A stretch of DNA of 37,973 nucleotides from Steroidobacteraceae bacterium (GTDB lineage Bacteria > Pseudomonadota > Gammaproteobacteria > Steroidobacterales > Steroidobacteraceae). Below the pieces are notes generated by a model. It ran no database searches, was not told the origin of the DNA, and saw only the letters and a program-made list of their open reading frames with translations. The first letter of the stretch is position 1, and each line of letters begins with the position of its first letter. Below are positions 34,755 to 37,973 of the stretch, one piece after another. A program made the position numbers and the translations under genes. The stretch is from the NCBI GenBank assembly GCA_022865595.1, contig JALHTE010000287.1, positions 1-37,973 on the forward strand. Reading direction: 5' to 3'.

Positions 34755-36396
34755 GCCCTATTCCGACAACGAGCTGCCGCAGGCTCGTGTGACTCCCGGC
34801 AGGCGGAAGCGGATCTCCGTAATCTGGATCATCCCGATCCTGGCCGCCGTGGTCGCGCTCGGAATTGCCATCAATCGGATCATGAAGGAGGGCCCGACGA
34901 TCACCATCGAGTTCCGCGAGGCCCAGGGTATTGAGGCCGGCAAGACATTCATCAAGTACAAGGACGTGAATATCGGGCAGGTGAGCAAGATCGAGCTGTC
35001 CAGCGACTTCTCGAGGGTCAAGGTCACCGCGAAGATCACCAAGGACGCGGAGGACCTGATGACCGAGGATGCGCGATTCTGGGTGGTCGAGCCGCGCATC
35101 TCGATGAGCGGAGTGTCGGGCCTCAGCACGCTGCTTTCCGGAAACTACATCGGTTTTGCGGAAGGAAGGTCGAAGAAGTCCGGACGCAGTTATGTCGGTT
35201 TGGAGGTGGCGCCGATCGTTTCCGGCCAGCCCGGCCGCGAATTCCTGCTGACCGCCGCGGCGCTCGGCTCGTTCGGCGTAGGCTCGCCGGTATATTTCCG
35301 GCGCATCGCCGTTGGGCAGGTCACGTCCTATGAGCTGGCGCCGGACGGCAAGGCGATCCAGCTGAAGGTTTTCGTCAATTCGCCCTACGAGAAATACGTC
35401 AACCCGGAAACACGCTTCTGGAACGCCAGCGGTATCGACATGTCGGTCGGGGCGAACGGCGTGGACATTCGCACCGAGTCGCTGGTGGCACTGCTGGCAG
35501 GCGGTGTGGCCTTCGAAACACCGAGTTATGCGAAAGTCGATGGACCCGCCGCGGCGGGAACCGGGTTCACGCTATACCGCGACCAGGCGACTGCGATGAA
35601 GCAACCCGAGGCAATTGCGCGGAAATTCGTCCTGTATTTCGACGAGTCGTTGCGCGGCCTTTCGGTCGAGGCACCGGTCCTTATGCTCGGGCTGCCGGCC
35701 GGCGAGGTCACCGCCGTCGGCCTCGAGGTCGACCTCAAGGCCGATCGCCCCAGGGGTCGCGTGGAAATCGTTGCCTACCCCGACCGACTCATCACGCGGC
35801 TGGGTGGAGCGGGCGCCGCGGACGCCGCGGACATGGCCAGGGGTAAAGCGGTTCGCGAAGCGTATTTCAACCGGCTGGTAGAGCAGCAGGGTCTCCGGGC
35901 ACAGTTGCGCAGTGGCAACCTGCTCACGGGCGAGCGCTATGTAGCTCTCGACTTTTTCCCGGATGTCCCGGAGGCCGTGATCGACTGGAACCTTGCAGAA
36001 CCCGTCATGCCGACGATCCCGAGCGCGTTGCCGGAACTCGAGGCAAAGCTTGGCAGCATAATGACCAAGCTCGACAGCCTCCCGTACAAGGCGATCGGCG
36101 AGAACTTCAATACCACGCTCGAAACCGTCAACGAATTGCTCGCGCGCTGGGACAAGGACCTGACGCCGGAGCTGAAGGGGGCATTGGTGGACATGCGTGC
36201 CGCAATGACCAAGGCGGACCGATTGCTGGATAACGCCAATACCAACATTACCGGTCCCGATGCTCCGACTCAGCAGGCATTGAAGGATGCGCTGGACGAG
36301 GTGTCGCGTGCGGCGCGCTCATTCCGCGACCTCACCGATTACCTGGAGCGCCATCCGGAGGCGCTGATCCGCGGCAAGGACGAGGAGAAGAACTGA
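34747..36396 (+). CDS. pqiB: MCE-domain intermembrane transport protein PqiB
   Basis: Single TM IISVIWIIP-type segment then MCE repeats (TITIEFREAQGIEAGKTFIKYKDVNIGQVSKIEL). Start at MAEPYSDNELPQA. Confidence 0.93.
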   Translation: MAEPYSDNELPQARVTPGRRKRISVIWIIPILAAVVALGIAINRIMKEGPTITIEFREAQGIEAGKTFIKYKDVNIGQVSKIELSSDFSRVKVTAKITKDAEDLMTEDARFWVVEPRISMSGVSGLSTLLSGNYIGFAEGRSKKSGRSYVGLEVAPIVSGQPGREFLLTAAALGSFGVGSPVYFRRIAVGQVTSYELAPDGKAIQLKVFVNSPYEKYVNPETRFWNASGIDMSVGANGVDIRTESLVALLAGGVAFETPSYAKVDGPAAAGTGFTLYRDQATAMKQPEAIARKFVLYFDESLRGLSVEAPVLMLGLPAGEVTAVGLEVDLKADRPRGRVEIVAYPDRLITRLGGAGAADAADMARGKAVREAYFNRLVEQQGLRAQLRSGNLLTGERYVALDFFPDVPEAVIDWNLAEPVMPTIPSALPELEAKLGSIMTKLDSLPYKAIGENFNTTLETVNELLARWDKDLTPELKGALVDMRAAMTKADRLLDNANTNITGPDAPTQQALKDALDEVSRAARSFRDLTDYLERHPEALIRGKDEEKN

Positions 36397-36992
36397 TGCG
36401 AAGATACATTAATCGGGTACTGCTGCCCGCCACGCTTGCGGTCCTGGCGGGCTGTTCGTCCACGCCGGCTTCGCAGTTCTACACCTTGAGCGCGGTCGCT
36501 GGCGCGGGCGCACCTCCGGCGACCAGCGTAGCGGTGGTCGTAGGGCCCGTTTCCGTTCCGGCATCCGTTGACCGGCCGCAGATCGTGGTGACGGCCGGCG
36601 CGAACCAGGTGCAGCTCGATGAATTCAATCGCTGGGCATCGCCGCTGCGGGATGCAATCGCGGTGACGCTGGCGAGCGACCTCGCGGCAGACCTCGGCAC
36701 ACCTGACGTAACGACGCTGTCGGGCGGCGACGTGCAGGCGGCCCAATACCGGGTCGTCGTAGATGTGCTGCGTTTCGACTCCACGCCGGGTACTTCCGCG
36801 GTGCTGGAAGCCGCGTGGCGTGTTCGGCGGGTGAAGGACGAGAAGTCCGAGTCCGGACGGACCAGTGTCCGTGAGCCGCTGCAACAGGCGGGGTACGGGC
36901 CGCTCGCCGCTGGCCACAGTCGCGCCGTTGCCCGACTCGCGCAAGACATAGCAACCGCGATCCGGTCACTCGAGGCGGCACCGGCCCAGTAG
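36396..36992 (+). CDS. pqiC: PqiC-like outer-membrane lipoprotein
   Basis: Lipobox LAVLAGCSSTPASQFYTLSAV; position after pqiB. Confidence 0.9.
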   Translation: MRRYINRVLLPATLAVLAGCSSTPASQFYTLSAVAGAGAPPATSVAVVVGPVSVPASVDRPQIVVTAGANQVQLDEFNRWASPLRDAIAVTLASDLAADLGTPDVTTLSGGDVQAAQYRVVVDVLRFDSTPGTSAVLEAAWRVRRVKDEKSESGRTSVREPLQQAGYGPLAAGHSRAVARLAQDIATAIRSLEAAPAQ

Positions 36993-37114
36993 CGGGGCCG
37001 CGAATCGTGACGTTGCTTGCAGGAGCCGGCCCCACGAGAGCCGGCCTCGAGGGATATCATGGCCGTCCCCAGGGAGCGCGCGGCCGAGCGCGCCGGCCCC
37101 AAGCGAGCCAGCCC

Positions 37115-37973
37115 ATGAAGACTAGTTCCTTGACGACTGGACTGTTGGCGGCAGTTTTTGCCTGTGTCGCCGCAGCGGCGCCAGGGTCCGCGCCGGTGGC
37201 GAATCCATCACTGGACTATCCAGGCGGTGGCCAGGTGCGTGTGATCGTGAAGCTGCGCGGCGCGGGCGCGACACGCGGCTCACGCTTGGTCGTCGACGAC
37301 CCGGACGTAGCGTCGCTCGCCAGCCGCACTGGTGTTCCGCTCCGGCAGAGCCGCAGGATCGAATCAAGGCTTCGCGTGCTGGAACTCGGCGTCCTGGCGG
37401 CCCCCGGGTCCATTGAGCCAGCGCTCGAGGCGCTGCGGGCCGATCCGACCGTACAGTACGCGGAGCTCGACCGGCGGCGGTATGCGCACGCGATACCCAA
37501 CGACACGCTTTTTCCGGGGCAGTGGTACCTGCAAAACGCGCCTGCTGCGCCGAGCGCGGTCGACGCCGTCAGTGCCTGGGATATTTCCACCGGCGGCACC
37601 GGGGTCGTGATCGCGGTGCTCGATACCGGTGTGCGTTACGAGCACCCGGACCTGGCGCTGGCAGGGGCGGGCGGCCGGCTGCTGCCTGGATTCGACTTTG
37701 TTTCGGAACGCAAGCTCGCGAACGACAACGACGGCTGGGACCTTGACGCGTCGGACCCGGGCGACTGGGTGACGGACAATGAAGTGTCCTCGCTGCCGTT
37801 CGATGGCTGCCAGGCGAGCGGCAGTACCTGGCACGGAACCCGCGTCTCAGGGATCATCGCTGCGCGCAGCAACAACGCGCGCGGGGTCGCCGGCCTCGCA
37901 TGGCAGGGCTGGATCCTGCCGGTGCGGGTGCTTGGCAAGTGCGGCGGCTATGACTCAGACATCGTCGCCGGGA
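37115..37973 (+). CDS. Secreted S8 (subtilisin-like) serine peptidase, truncated by window end
   Basis: Signal peptide MKTSSLTTGLLAAVFACVAAAAPG; VIAVLDTGVRYEHPDL (Asp) and WHGTRVSGIIAA (His); frame open to window end. Confidence 0.92.
   Translation, partial: MKTSSLTTGLLAAVFACVAAAAPGSAPVANPSLDYPGGGQVRVIVKLRGAGATRGSRLVVDDPDVASLASRTGVPLRQSRRIESRLRVLELGVLAAPGSIEPALEALRADPTVQYAELDRRRYAHAIPNDTLFPGQWYLQNAPAAPSAVDAVSAWDISTGGTGVVIAVLDTGVRYEHPDLALAGAGGRLLPGFDFVSERKLANDNDGWDLDASDPGDWVTDNEVSSLPFDGCQASGSTWHGTRVSGIIAARSNNARGVAGLAWQGWILPVRVLGKCGGYDSDIVAG

Noticed and set aside
36993-37114. GCCGGC-rich inverted repeats between pqiC and the protease gene
   Set aside because: Short, irregular pairings expected in very GC-rich intergenic DNA; no T-run to support a terminator.

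Overview
GC-rich chromosomal segment, probably gammaproteobacterial (assignment by gene content and order only, not computed). Most of it is housekeeping: sir2/cobB, acnA, mnmA, Nudix, GNAT + DUF7931-like, purB (all -); CoA-type Nudix, mazG, hrpA (+); slipin/nfeD, ALDH7-type dehydrogenase + saccharopine dehydrogenase (-); class II DAHP synthase (+), rluE-like (-), aceB-aceA, family-5 UDG, uvrC, pgsA, tRNA-Gly(GCC), tRNA-Cys(GCA) (+). A small accessory islet follows the tRNAs (26754-29210), then DUF2165 and AraC genes (-), a three-gene secreted-protein cassette, a split pqiA-pqiB-pqiC operon, and a subtilisin-like protease cut by the window end (+). The main observations are: (1) an unannotated cyclic-di-GMP-I (GEMM-I) type riboswitch on the minus strand at about 28868-28968, upstream of a small FnIII lipoprotein; (2) an exact 14-bp duplication of the tRNA-Cys 3' end (26740-26753 and 29197-29210) flanking a roughly 2.5 kb islet that carries the riboswitch, the lipoprotein and a Kelch/beta-propeller gene but no visible recombinase. 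Smaller observations include a REP-like palindrome cluster, two 5'-truncated gene remnants, and an 18-aa tandem-repeat secreted protein. No CRISPR array, transposase or integrase was seen. All calls are from reading the sequence; no database searches or folding programs were run.
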